64,000 nucleotides of DNA. It comes from Hexactinellida sp. DTS-2022 (Eukaryota > Porifera > Hexactinellida). Below are positions 22,098 through 33,114 of this stretch, piece by piece (the first letter of the stretch is position 1; every line of letters starts with the position of its first letter). The notes beneath the pieces were generated by a model that was not told the DNA's origin, ran no database searches, and saw only the letters and a list, made by a program, of their open reading frames with translations. A program made the position numbers and the translations under genes. Where the stretch lies: contig JAPNXP010000004.1 of the NCBI GenBank assembly GCA_028753945.1, forward strand, positions 4,650,001-4,714,000. The letters run 5' to 3'.

Positions 22098-22125
22098 ATT
22101 GACATTTTTAATATATGGAAATTTG

Positions 22126-23540
22126 TGCATCATAGGCAACCCCGGCTGTGGCAAAACATTCCTAGCGAAGAGAACAGCTCTCAGATTTAGCATTAACGAA
22201 CTAATGGGATTCAATACTCATTCTCAATTCCCTGCCGCAATTAAGAATGGCATACTATGGAAGTAGCAAGAATTCAGGAGGATACGAAAGTTCACTCGGT
22301 ATTTATTCAAAAATGGATTTGTCTGGGATCGGATTGCCGGTAGGACCCAGTTGGACAAATTATTTGGCGAAGCATTTGAATGAATCGAGTGGAGGAAAGT
22401 GCCATTCGTGAATACCTGACCCGTCAAGTCGTGATAAAATCAGGCATAATTCTCACGAGTCGCCTCGGGGCATGGACTGACATCTCCTTTGCACACGAAT
22501 TGAAAATAAACAGGTACTTTCAGGTGCTGGGCTTCTCGTCAGCCAACAGAGACCTATATATACGTACACGGATAACGAACGAGAGCAAATTAATTAAATG
22601 TTACCTTCTGATGGAGACACACGATCAGATGAAATAACTGTCTCTAATACCAGTTAACGCATCGTTATTCGCGGCAATACTGAAAGGAGAGGATTCTGCC
22701 TCCTTTAACACACTAACCAAGCTATACTACGAATTAGTACTGTACGTATATAACCAGGAGAGAACTAATAAGAATGGGCTTAAAAGAATACTCTTGAGTC
22801 TCACGCACTTCAAACCTCCACACAGACATACTAGCCTGCTTGCATAGAATAGGATTCATAGCAATCCTCGGAGTGACAAACAGAGATCTGGTGTCGGAAG
22901 ATACAGTAATTCTCAATTTGTGACAGGAAGAATATCCATGCTAGTGCTTAGGTCTACATCACTAGCACTACCGAAAGGAATCCGTCGGACTTATGAAACA
23001 AGTGTGGACATTTGTCCACCTGACTATGCAGGAGTTGGTATCTTGTATCTTCCCTCTATTTGGAACACATTACCTGGACTAAGCAGTACTACAGCGTTAG
23101 GTATATTTCCCACTCCGAGGCTAACTTCTCTCTGTTCCGAATGGTAGTCAGGTTCCTCTGTGGACTCCTGTCTGATAAAGCAGCTGCTCTTCTTTCCATC
23201 CTATACAGGTACCTGACTCCTCAGCCCATTCAACTTATCGATATGCCTGTGAGCTATCAACTTAAGTACCGTTATTCGTATCACCATGAAGGTTGGAAAC
23301 TATTTACCAAAAAATATTTTCAAGTAGCCTCAATTTAGTTTGAAACTAACTCAGATTTAATTCCATTATGGTTCATTAACTTCAAACAAAAATTTCCAAT
23401 ACCAGTGTATCTGTATGTACGAGAATCAGTCTCTCCTAATGAATGATTTGTTTTATCCAGACTCTCAAACTTGTTCGTCGAATTCAACTTATTTATATCG
23501 ACACTAGTCATACCAATCCCACCCAATTCAAATCTTTTTT
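22126..23540 (+). pseudogene. NACHT ATPase domain and C-terminal part of the split NLR-like gene
   Basis: The gene resumes with Walker A (GNPGCGKTFLAKRTALRF, about 22134-22190). It continues through a sensor-1-like block (KSGIILTSRLGAW, ~22440), FQVLGFSSANRDLYI, and a STAND/NACHT C-terminal block (PVNASLFAAIL, ~22650). Then FVHLTMQELVSC (~23010) and VVRFLCGLLSDKAAALL (~23145) follow, as in NLR winged-helix/pre-LRR regions. The blocks lie in different frames with several stops, so the gene was decaying or decayed quickly. Weak continuity runs to about 23540. LRRs are not recognisable. Confidence 0.75.
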
Positions 23541-24950
23541 ACAGGAAATGACAATTTGTTCTATTAAATTATTAGTATTAAGCTTTATTCAGAGAGGTAC
23601 TGTATTCACTGTGTACGTTATACTGCTAGAATATGACTACCTACATTTATATTCTCTGCACGAGTGATATATCTGTATATTAAAAGCGGAATTGTTGTGT
23701 GTTTGTTTGTTTGTTTGGATGTTTGTCCGTAATTGATTGGAAAGACTACGAGTCCCAGAAAGCTGAAAATTTGTATACAGGGGTAATTTTGTACTGCGAC
23801 AACGATCTATTGGTTTTTGAAACAAAATAACGGGATTATGACGTCACAGTTGCGAAAAACAGATATTTTGTACTAGCTTCCCAATTTTGCTCCGATCTGT
23901 AGAAAATTCAAATCATTAGACGTGCACTAAATTTCTACACCTGATAGCAGTTCACGAATTCCCATTTTACTTCTGATTGTGACACAGTTAATTAATTAGT
24001 CCCTGCACTAATCAACCATAAATAGTGTATCGTACCAACACAGGTATAGCAAAGTGCAAGTGTGTGTTTGTGTGTTTGTGTGTCCAGAATTAATAGGAAA
24101 GACTACGAGTCCTAGAAAGCTGAAAATTGGCATGCAGGGGTAATTTTACACGCTGACAACGATCTATTGGTTTTCTAAGCTAAATAACGGGATTATGACG
24201 TCATAAACGCACATATTTGAGAATAATTCATTCAGTTTTTATTCGATTCGCCCACAATTTTCGATAATAACACAACATGCAATGAGACACACGTATACCA
24301 ATTTATGGGAATGTGACGTCACGTAGGAGCTAATTTGGATACATCTCTTACACTTTTGTTTCAATCGACAAATAATTTTGTCACATTATAAAACAGAATG
24401 TATTGCATATCTCTAGAAATTTTTATAATTTTCGCTTTTACTCTGAGCCAGGTGATAACAAAAATGTAACTTCCAATTGCTGCATCATTGCATTTATTGA
24501 GGTTTATGATTTAATCTTCACCTACAATATTTCCGAAATTGCATACTTAATTAATCCAGTTTGGCTTCCATAAGTTTGTTTCTATTCGTGATGTATTTAG
24601 CTTACGTCAATGACATAAGTATGCTTAATATTACTATCAATCTGATTTGTTTTGTTAACAAGAATGCGCTTAGAGTCTCTAATGCATTGTTTATTTATTA
24701 CACCTATATTGGCTTCTACGTATAATAAGACTATCAATGGAACCTAGGATTTCTACTAGAAATGAATTAAGTTAATTAAGTAATCTAAGATTTTGGTTCT
24801 GCTTAACGATGAGATTTATTATGTTAATTATTCCTATCAATTAAATTAAATAATTCACTAACCCAGCTCCTGCAAAATATATATAGTTTATGGAGGGATG
24901 TATAAACGTTTATTACTATTAAATCAAATAGTTTGCAACCCTGAATGTAC
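23541..24950. repeat. Two copies of a dispersed repeat in gene-free sequence
   Basis: About 23666-23850 and 24045-24210 share tattaaaagcggaattgtt-like starts, a GT-rich run, gactacgagtcc, gaaagctgaaaatt, caacgatctattgg and cgggattatgacgtca. This layout resembles Helitron-type 5' ends in invertebrates, but no gene follows. The rest is AT-rich without a frame. Confidence 0.5.
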
Positions 24951-25031
24951 CTCTGCATAATAATGGTTTAATGGTGAGAATAAGACCGCGAAGCGGTCTT
25001 ATTCTCATCTTTAAACCATTATTATGCAGAG
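24951..25031. repeat. Long hairpin with a GAA loop
   Basis: 39-nt arms pair except for a 3-nt mismatch, closing on cgc-GAA-gcg. The tip is the GCGAAGC mini-hairpin sequence, known for unusual stability in DNA. Confidence 0.85.
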
Positions 25032-25336
25032 ATTAAATCCAGAGTTGGTAAATTACTTTGCAATTTACTGAAATTAATTAATTGCGTATAATTTACCAAC
25101 ACATGTCTCAATTTATTTGAGCTAACAAGCTAACGTTTTAATATAGCTGAACGAGCTACCCTTAAGAATTATTGAGCTATTAATTAACTAATAATTATTA
25201 ACTAATGAGCAATGAGAATAACTTACAAACATAATTTCCCAAAAACAAATTACAGTTACTAATCAAAACCAAAAATGAATTTTAGGCACGGCACAGGTGA
25301 ATTCATCATTAATATTATTGCTTTTAGGGAGGGAAA

Positions 25337-25450
25337 GGCCGCGAAGCGGCCGTTAATTGTATTGCGTAGTGCCTAACACGAACGAACAAAAGTCGCGAAG
25401 CGACTTTTGTGAGAGAGTGATCCGTCGCGAAGCGACCGAGACCGAAGGGC
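25337..25450. repeat. Three further GAA-loop hairpins and the R1-type end motif
   Basis: Perfect short hairpins lie at 25337-25351 (ggccgc-gaa-gcggcc), 25387-25409 (caaaagtcgc-gaa-gcgacttttg) and 25424-25436 (gtcgc-gaa-gcgac), then cgagaccgaagggctcgt. The last block ends copies near 10735, 13108 (reverse sense of an ORF) and 52641. Stems are conserved while loops vary (GAA, ACA, AAA, ATA). Confidence 0.75.
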
Positions 25451-25679
25451 TCGTTATATAAATACATTCAGCTACTTACTTGACACTATTCATTGACCGA
25501 ATATTGACCCTCTTAATCGTATATTTTTAGTTTTGTAAACGAATACTTAGCCAATTGACCAAAGTCCTGATAATAATGACCAAATTTAGAACGAGTGTGA
25601 AGTTAGCAGCGAGCTGGCAGCGAGAAATTGAGCACACTATAAGACACTATAAGTAATGAACCAACGGGTCAATCTAGAT

Positions 25680-26165
25680 GCCATTTGGAATATAGCAATA
25701 CTAGCCTAGGTACTTTCTATCAAATTAATTTTTATCTGATCTGACATCTGGGAGGCATACAGTGACTTTGCAAAAAATGTTATAATTTTTCCAAAAACTT
25801 CAAAATCCTAAAATCGAGCACAGTTTGGGACGCCATATTTTTGTATCACCAGTATATACAGAACTGCCATTTGGAATATAGCTATACTAGCCTAGGTACT
25901 TTCTGTAAAATTAATATTTTCCTGATCTGACACCTGGGAGGCATACAGTGACTTTGCAAAAAATGTTATAATTTATCCAAAAACTTCAAAATCCTAAAAT
26001 CGAGCACAGTTTGGGACGCCATATTTTTGTATCACCAGTATATACAGAACTGCCATTTGGAATATAGCTATACTAGCCTAGGTACTTTCTGTAAAATTAA
26101 TTTTTTTCTGATCTGACACCTGGGAGGCAGACAGTGACTTTGCAAAAAATGTTATAATTTTTCCA
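25680..26165 (+). repeat. Left terminal ~187-bp tandem units (2.6 copies)
   Basis: Units start at tgccatttggaatatagc at about 25680, 25865 and 26051, and run through cctgggaggca, cgagcacagtttgggacgcc and gtatcaccagtatatacaga. The last copy is truncated at about 26165. Confidence 0.9.
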
Positions 26166-26550
26166 AAAAATGTATAATTTAATACTAAGAGTCTAAGATT
26201 ATATATTCCATAACAACGACAGACTATGTGGGTATATTTCTTTCTGCAAGAATATTCTTCCAATTATTAATATACTGATGTGTTTAATTCTAATTAAATC
26301 AGTCTGTATTTAAGATTTAATGACGCTTCCAATCTGTTTATGTACATTGAAATTGCTGTTAAATTATTAATACATTTAATGATTATTTAAACACCTTGAA
26401 GGCTGAAGCGTTGAAGACAGTAAGAAAAAAATCCAAATTTGCAGGTGTGCCGACAGCATTTTCATTTGGAGGCACTATCAATTAACCAGCCATCAAATAT
26501 AGTGCCTCCAAAGGAAAATGCTGTCGGCACAGCTGCAATTTTGGATTTTG
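26166..26550. repeat. Module shared with the 36-43 kb repeats, plus palindromic MITE
   Basis: About 26185-26340 (ccataacaacgacagac..., ctgcaagaatattctt) matches 38375-38500 and 39870-40000. It is followed at 26430-26548 by a 119-bp palindrome (atccaaatttgcag ... ctgcaattttggat) also present at 37421, 39030, 40535 and 42925. Confidence 0.7.
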
Positions 26551-26925
26551 GATTCGGGTAGGTCAGGCCATGGTCGTTGGCGACGAATTTTATTAACTAT
26601 ATTTTCCACCTCGACTCGCCTGAATTAATTTCTTTCTCATTAATATTTCAGAAAAATTCAATTGATCTCTCAACCTGAAAATATACGGCGTATTAGTTTT
26701 CCTGATTGCAGTATCAGAATTTTGAATTAATAATAATATCATAATTGTTTTAGTTAGTAACTTAGTATAACCTTACAAGTTTCTGATGATTAATTGATCA
26801 TGATAATAACCATTTTACATTACATGAAATACTAATTGAGGCAATATATATATTGACTTTTAATCTAAATCGCCTTAAAACTCATTTGGACTAACAATCT
26901 ATTTATTTTTATTCATTAAATATTC

Positions 26926-29900
26926 ATGAAGATACATAGCAATTATTTAGGTTTATATATTGAGACATCTTGTCAATATTTATTTTGCTATGTTCGCAAA
27001 TTTTACTCTACTTTCTCTTCTTTCCCACATCTTCTTTCCCAAAGTACTTGTTATGTAATATTGGACTTGTTTAATATTTTTATTCATCAGTGTGGCGATA
27101 TAGAGGTAAATCCTGGACCAAGACAATTAGGTAAATAAACTGAATTAATTACATTATTAACCTGAATTGATATTGAATACTTATTTTTAATTTCTAGAAT
27201 TCAGAAACTGGGCACATGGAGAACTGCAAAAAATCATTCAAGCAATCTTTTCGTTAGAAATGAAATGGCACTAAATAGAAGAATTACTAGTCAAGAATCA
27301 AAATTGGCGTTCCCCTAATTCTTTCTGGGGTAAGTTGGCGAAGTGTATTTATAATAGAAATCGAGCACCACTGAGGGCAAAAATAATGCAATTATGGAGA
27401 AAAAATTATTCTGTTATTCGGAAAAAATTGGTTATTCTAAATGAATCTAGTCAGACTAACTCATCAAATTTGAGTTTACTTGTCAGTATTAAATTTGAAT
27501 ACCTTCCTTCAACTTCCAGTTTCCATATAGAATGTACCCCGTTCAAAAGTCCGGATAGTTGCATTAATTTGCTTTCTAATTCCAAATACTGTCAAGATAG
27601 TAGCACTACCAAATCTACTCTTATCGATACGTTCCAACAACCTGTTGATTGTGATTCAGCTTCATCCACAGACAATCATGATTTTAATAACACTGACTTA
27701 TTACTGCAAAATCGAGATGGAAAATATTCTGGCGATCGTAAGTCATATCAATTTGAATTGACCCAGAATGAATGGTTATCATTATACGAGTCAAAGAGAG
27801 CAGTTACACTGCATAGAGAATGGACGAATGTTTTTAACAAAAATTTGCTAACTTTTTTTCCATTTTGCGTCTTAAAATTTTTGTATCATCGTATCAACCT
27901 CAATTTCGCTCGAATTAACTGTCCCTATTTTGTTGCTGAGGCGAAATGCAAATTTGCAAGGTGTGTCAGCCTCAGAATTACCATAGATCGTCTACCAAGC
28001 TTTGCAAATCAAAATTTAATAGTCACAGTTATAGCTAATGGAACACTTTCAAGGCAACATTTTGATAATGAAACATCTCATAGTCGCAAATTATCAGGTC
28101 AAGCTAGAAAATTAGTTGCCGAAGAGCTAAACTATACATTGCCAAGTAAGTATCATTATGAGCAGTTTGATAATACTTTGAATTTAACAGTTGCGTCACA
28201 TGGGAATATGAACTCTCTAAAATCTGCCGATGTAATACGAAAAATAAAGTCTGAAGTTGCTTCAAAATGTAGATTTAGTGACGAGATGTTCCAAGATGTT
28301 CTAATTACCCAAAAGACATATGATAGTAACATTAAAGGAACTGTCTTTAATGGGTATATTCAAACAATATCTAGAAATCCTTTTGTTATACACTTGCACA
28401 CTGAAGAGCAAATACGTCTCCTAAAAAAGATTCCTTCAGAAAAATTTACACTACATCTAGATGCCACTGGATCGGTTATTCGTAAATTAGATAAGACTCA
28501 TAAAAGTTATCTTTATTATGCTTTAACAATAAAACACCCTTTCTCAAAGGTTAGCCCCATCCCGCTGGCTGAGATGATCAGTAGCGATCAAACCAATGTA
28601 GAAATAACTCATTTCCTCCTAAAATGGCGTTACAATGTCAAGAAGGTTCTAAAGAAAGATATTACTCCAACTCACATTGAAGTTGACTTTAGTTGGCCAA
28701 TGTTACATAGTACATGCAATGCATTCAATTCTCAAAGTTTAGATCTCTACCTGACCAACTGCTGGGAAAGACTTCATCATAGTGACTCAGAAGTAAATTC
28801 TATCAACTCAATACTCCACATTTGCTCAGCTCATATAATGCACCGGTTTAGCTATAAACTTGAAAAGAAAAGTTCGCTAAAGCCAACCAAAAGGACCAAA
28901 CGAATTATTATGTATATAATGGCTAGACTAACAAGCTCAACAACTATGGAAGATTTAAGTCAACTTTTCACTGCTTTGTGCATGTCCTGTTTCTCAAAGT
29001 TGAGGTACCCAGAAACTAAACAATATTTTACTAAACTTCAAGATGCAATATTATTTACTGTGAATAATAACGATAATACATCTGAAATAGAATACCTCGA
29101 AGAATTGGACGAAGAAATGCCAAATACACAAGGGGATAGCTTGACCTATAAAGATAAGTCACCATTTGGCAAACATTTTCAGAATATCTATAATAAGTGT
29201 TCAAATTTTATAGAAAATTTAAGCAGAAAATATATCCATCATTCTTTCGAGGAAAACAATGAATTTTATTTACCTGATTTACCGGACTTTTTGGCAACAC
29301 ACTATATGCCAATTTCTCCACTATGGACAGGTTTAATGCTTGGCCCGATATTATATCCTGGGAAAGTTGATGTTACCTTCACGAATTCTATAGCTGAAAA
29401 TTGGATGCGCATTGTCAAAATTAGTATATTGCAAAATGAAACTAAGTTAAGACCTGGGGACTTTATACGAAAGGTACGTGAAAGTATTTCTGGCAGAATA
29501 AAAGCATTTAATTTTGCATTCTTACCCATAAGTAACAAATTGATTAAAAGGATAAAGGTGGAAAAGAATGATAACACACAGGTGGAAGAAATCTGGAAGA
29601 GAGGTAAGAGAAGTAAACGTAGTTACTTTAGGAAAGCTGAACTTTCTACAGCCCGAAGTATAGACAACCAAGTTAGAAATAAAGGTATAGATACACAAAA
29701 TTCTGAAGGGAATAAGAAAAAACGAAGAAAGCGAAGGATAGATAGTAGCAGGATACAAAGTGACCATACATGTTGTGTATCGGGAAAAAATAATTATTTA
29801 CATGTAGAATCAAATGAATTATCAAGTGATGATAGTATATTTGTTACAAAATCTGATGATATCCAGACATACGATCACGGAGAGTTTAGCCCAGTAAACC

Positions 29901-30508
29901 CATCATGGCAAAAACAGAGGTGTAAAGAAATGATGCTTACATTTGTTGGTGGAGTTATTTATGAAAATCAGGCTATTAATAAAACCCTGAAAATACGTAA
30001 ATTGGTTCCCTCGAAGGAAAAGCGTATTGCACCGGATGGAAATTGTTTGTTCAGTTCTCTCTCGTATATCATAACAGGATCTGATCATAATCACAGAGAA
30101 ATAAGGGAGCTATTAGTATTAAATATGCAAGGGAAATACAGAGATTGTTGTTCAAAATACTGCAATTCACACTCAAATTTAAACGCTACAAACAACTACT
30201 CTTCAATTGAGGAGTATATAAAATCAAGTAAGATTGACAGAACTGGTTCTTGGGGAACCGACTTGGAAATATTTTTAGCCGCACAATTGCTTAAAACAGA
30301 TATTTTCTTATACAAGGATTTTGACCACCTTTGGTATAAATTTTCGGGGCATGGATTTAACGATAAGAAAGATGTCCATAATTTAACAGAAAAGAGGATA
30401 TATCTTCGTCTCTACTTAAGTCATTTTCAACCAATAACAAAAGTTAATTCAGAAGTTAAAGTGGGACAAAGCAACATATGGGAATTTGACCCTACGAAGT
30501 TTAATTAG
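26926..30508 (+). CDS. 2A-like leader, Mutator-like transposase and C-terminal OTU protease domain (one in-frame stop)
   Basis: Exon 1 (26926-27130) encodes a hydrophobic leader ending GDIEVNPGP, a match to the 2A ribosome-skipping motif D(V/I)ExNPGP. It splices in frame to exon 2 (27198-30508). Exon 2 has one TAA at 27272-27274 in an otherwise continuous frame of ~1,075 codons after it. Counting from 27335, a DDE-type fold is suggested by HLDATGS (~375), VDFSWP (~451), CSAHIMH (~498) and NSIAENWMRIVK (~687). A lysine/arginine-rich linker follows at ~760-810. From ~895 there is an OTU domain: DGNCLFSSLSY with the catalytic Cys, SWGTDLEI, and a late His in LYLSHFQP. OTU domains are deubiquitinase-like. 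The single stop may be a recent disabling change. Exon 1 could belong to another element. Confidence 0.7.
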
Positions 30509-30639
30509 ATAGAGATATATAAATCGAAGTCTGTAGTATTAGATATGATTACAATTAGCATCTTAGCATAGTTTGACAATTATTAAAAATGTAGTTTTGC
30601 TATGTCATTGGGGAACATATTTTACGTATCTGGTTTAGT

Positions 30640-31255
30640 TATTACCAAATTGACAAAAATTACCTAGTCTAGTATTGCTATATTCCAAATGGCAGTTCTG
30701 TATATACTGGTAATACAAAAATATGGCGTCCCAAACTGTGCTCGATTTTAAGAATTTGAAGTTTTTTGGAAAAATTATAACATTTTTTGCAAAGTCACTG
30801 TCTGCCTCCCAGGTGTCAGATCAGAAAAAAATTAATTTTACAGAAAGTACCTAGGCTAGTATAGCTATATTCCAAATGGCAGTTCTGTATATACTGGTGA
30901 TACAAAAATATGGCGTCCCAAACTGTGCTCGATTTTAGGATTTTGAAGTTTTTGGATAAATTATAACATTTTTTGCAAAGTCACTGTATGCCTCCCAGGT
31001 GTCAGATCAGAAAAAAATTAATTTTACAGAAAGTACCTAGGCTAGTATAGCTATATTCCAAATGGCAGTTCTGTATATACTGGTGATACAAAAATATGGC
31101 GTCCCAAACTGTGCTCGATTTTAAGTATTTGAAGTTTTTTGGAAAAATTATAACATTTTTTGCAAAGTCACTGTCTGCCTCCCAGGTGTCAGATCAGAAA
31201 AAAATTAATTTGATAGAAAGTACCTAGGCTAGTATTGCTATATTCCAAATGGCAT
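30640..31255 (-). repeat. Right terminal ~187-bp tandem units (about 3 copies)
   Basis: Reverse orientation of the left array; the landmark tccaaatggca occurs at about 30683, 30871, 31057 and 31244. The outer unique part (31256-31342) mirrors 25591-25679. Confidence 0.9.
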
Positions 31256-31351
31256 CTAGATTGACCCGTTGGTTCATTACTTATAGTGTCTTATAGTGTG
31301 CTCAATTTCTCGCTGCCAGCTCGCTGCTAACTTCACACTCGTAAATTACGA

Positions 31352-32931
31352 CTAGAATAACAATATTTAGCACCCAATTATACGAAAATTTTCAATTTAC
31401 TTATACAGGAGACTCCGCGTAAAAGAGTCACCTCGGGACCCGGTCGCTTTCACCCAATTAAGTTGAGAATCTATTAACCGAAAACATTTAACCAAATGTA
31501 ATTCCGTCCTTTAAACCCTGTGAAGTTTTGACCCGATTAAGCGGTGAAATCTATTAACCAGTGGCTTTATTAAGCGGAGTATACAGTATTTGCATGATTC
31601 TGTTCCTGAAAATGCGATTGACTCCATTAATGTATTTGGTTGCTACCAGTGGTGTATTTCATATTTAATAAGTGGGTAACGGACCAACGGTGTTATAACA
31701 TAGGTTTCGACTCCAGAAACATCTGCAGGGGCCGTATTCACTAAGAAGTTAAGTTCGAACTTAAGTCGTATTCATTAAGATTGGTATTCACTAAGATTTT
31801 AGTTCGTACTTAAGTTCGAACTTAAGTTCGAACTTTTAAGTACGAACTTTAAGCAAGCTAGGGAGGTTGCTTAAGTAATTTTGTATTAGACTAAATTAAG
31901 AATTTCTTCGGATTCGTAATAATAATAGTATACTTTTATGCTACTCTGGTAGGCATAATTCCAGTAACTTCGTTATATTTCTGCACACTATCTAGTATAG
32001 CTAGTATTATAAACACAGAGCTCTGAAAAATAGGTGATGGAGTGAGACAGTTATGGAAAGAAGACCAGACATTCCTTGTGGCTTAATTGTTCTCGAATAA
32101 TTGCCTTATTTGCTAAACATCTGAATCCTATGAGCTCTCTCATAGGATTCACTCCCTCTAATGACTCTAATGCTATTATTGAGATGTAGAGGACCCTTAC
32201 ATTCGTCCGTGCTAGCCACGTTGGGCATCACTGGCCTGGTATTTCCGCCAGGGATCTGCGCGGCATATAAATAGACACATCGGCTCTACCGCGCTCCGCA
32301 ATAAATCTGAAAAGCGGCCATATTCTGTGAGTAGCAGCAGCGCAGGTTGTGTGCATGAGACAAAATGTAATATTGTACAGTATATCGGAAGTATTTAACA
32401 GCTATGCTTGCAATCCGTAGCATAATATAAATAAACACATTCGCTTTAGCAACTATAATTGGGGATCGCAATCCTATAGTTTTCCGACTATTCGAATGCA
32501 CAGTGTAATGGCGACTAATTCGTCGCATGGAGACGGGTCAATGGCTGGTAGATTAGAATAACTGTAAAATAATTTGACGCACAGATAAATACACAAAATA
32601 ACAGTTCGCATCACCTATTTCGCACATTTTCCAGGGTAAGAAACCTAGAGAAGCTCTGTCATTCTTCATAGATAGCGAATACCCATGGTGTGCCTCGTAC
32701 AATCATGCGAGTAATTCTAGCATAGGCAAATGGTCACTTAGCCAAAGGAGAAAAATTGCAATACTTTGCTGTGATGTTTCTATTTATTTATAGCAGCGGT
32801 TCCCTACCTGGTCTACACAGAATTAAAAAATTGTATTACGGTCTATGGAAAGGGGTTCTACAAATTAAAAAGGTTGGGAACCATTGACTTACTCTTAGAG
32901 AGAAGCCACAAAAAAATGTAATTGTCTAAGT
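31352..32931. other. MITE debris, no gene
   Basis: A TA-flanked pogo-like MITE lies at about 31406-31586 (ends caggagactccgcg / cggagtatacag). Bases 31725-31860 hold overlapping palindromes of ttaagttcgaacttaa preceded by caggggccgtattcacta, a hAT-MITE-like start. Near 32795-32880, cagcggttccctacc and ggttgggaaccattg are inverted, but no target duplication is clear. No coding frame is supported. Confidence 0.5.
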
Positions 32932-33065
32932 CAGGCGTGTCAAACTGGTGGCCCGCCGGTTGCTCAGATGTGGCCCGCAATCCATTAAAATATCTGGAAT
33001 ATGGCCCGGGTAAGGGCTGGGGTTATGAAATTGGCCCACTATTCGAATCGAGTTTGACATACGTG
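32932..33065. mobile_element. hAT MITE (134 bp)
   Basis: Ends are caggcgtgtcaaactggtgg and gagtttgacatacgtg, with an exact 8-bp duplication GTCTAAGT at 32924-32931 and 33066-33073. This is the widespread 'tggcccgc' hAT MITE type. Confidence 0.85.
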
Positions 33066-33114
33066 GTCTAAGTGAACTAAGGAACTTTTTAATGTGAAAA
33101 CAAGCATCATCTAT

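Larger units (their letters stand above)
16863..22117. mobile_element. KDZ-superfamily DNA transposon, apparently intact (5255 bp)
   Basis: The element is bounded by GAAATTTG at 16855-16862 and 22118-22125 (8-bp target duplication). The conserved inverted end includes attaaaaatgtcaatccgc, and each end carries a phased array of CCGCATGCGG. The interior encodes two convergent spliced genes without any stop or frameshift: a KDZ transposase (17073-19891, plus) and an NRF1-like/ULP1-like/PHD protein (19946-21879, minus), whose 3' ends are 54 bp apart. Intact coding, two full arrays and an exact-looking target duplication argue for recent arrival. The outermost 4-5 bases of the two ends do not match, so the exact border could shift by a few bases. 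Confidence 0.85.
25591..31342. mobile_element. Foldback Mutator-like transposon carrying a transposase-OTU gene (5752 bp)
   Basis: The ends acgagtgtgaagttagcagc (25591) and its reverse complement (ending 31342) are flanked by AAATTTAGA (25582-25590) and AAATTACGA (31343-31351), a 9-bp duplication with two differences. The inverted termini are ~575-700 bp long and consist mostly of tandem ~187-bp units. Between them is a two-exon gene (26926-30508). Long inverted ends built of tandem repeats around a Mutator-like transposase is the architecture known from Drosophila FB-NOF foldback elements. A block at 26165-26550 was inserted or acquired later. Confidence 0.8.

Noticed and set aside
26926-27138. 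Fragment of a CR1/L2 retrotransposon because of the NPGP motif
   Set aside because: Not excluded, but no reverse-transcriptase or other retrotransposon sequence is adjacent and the donor/acceptor phases match the transposase exon.
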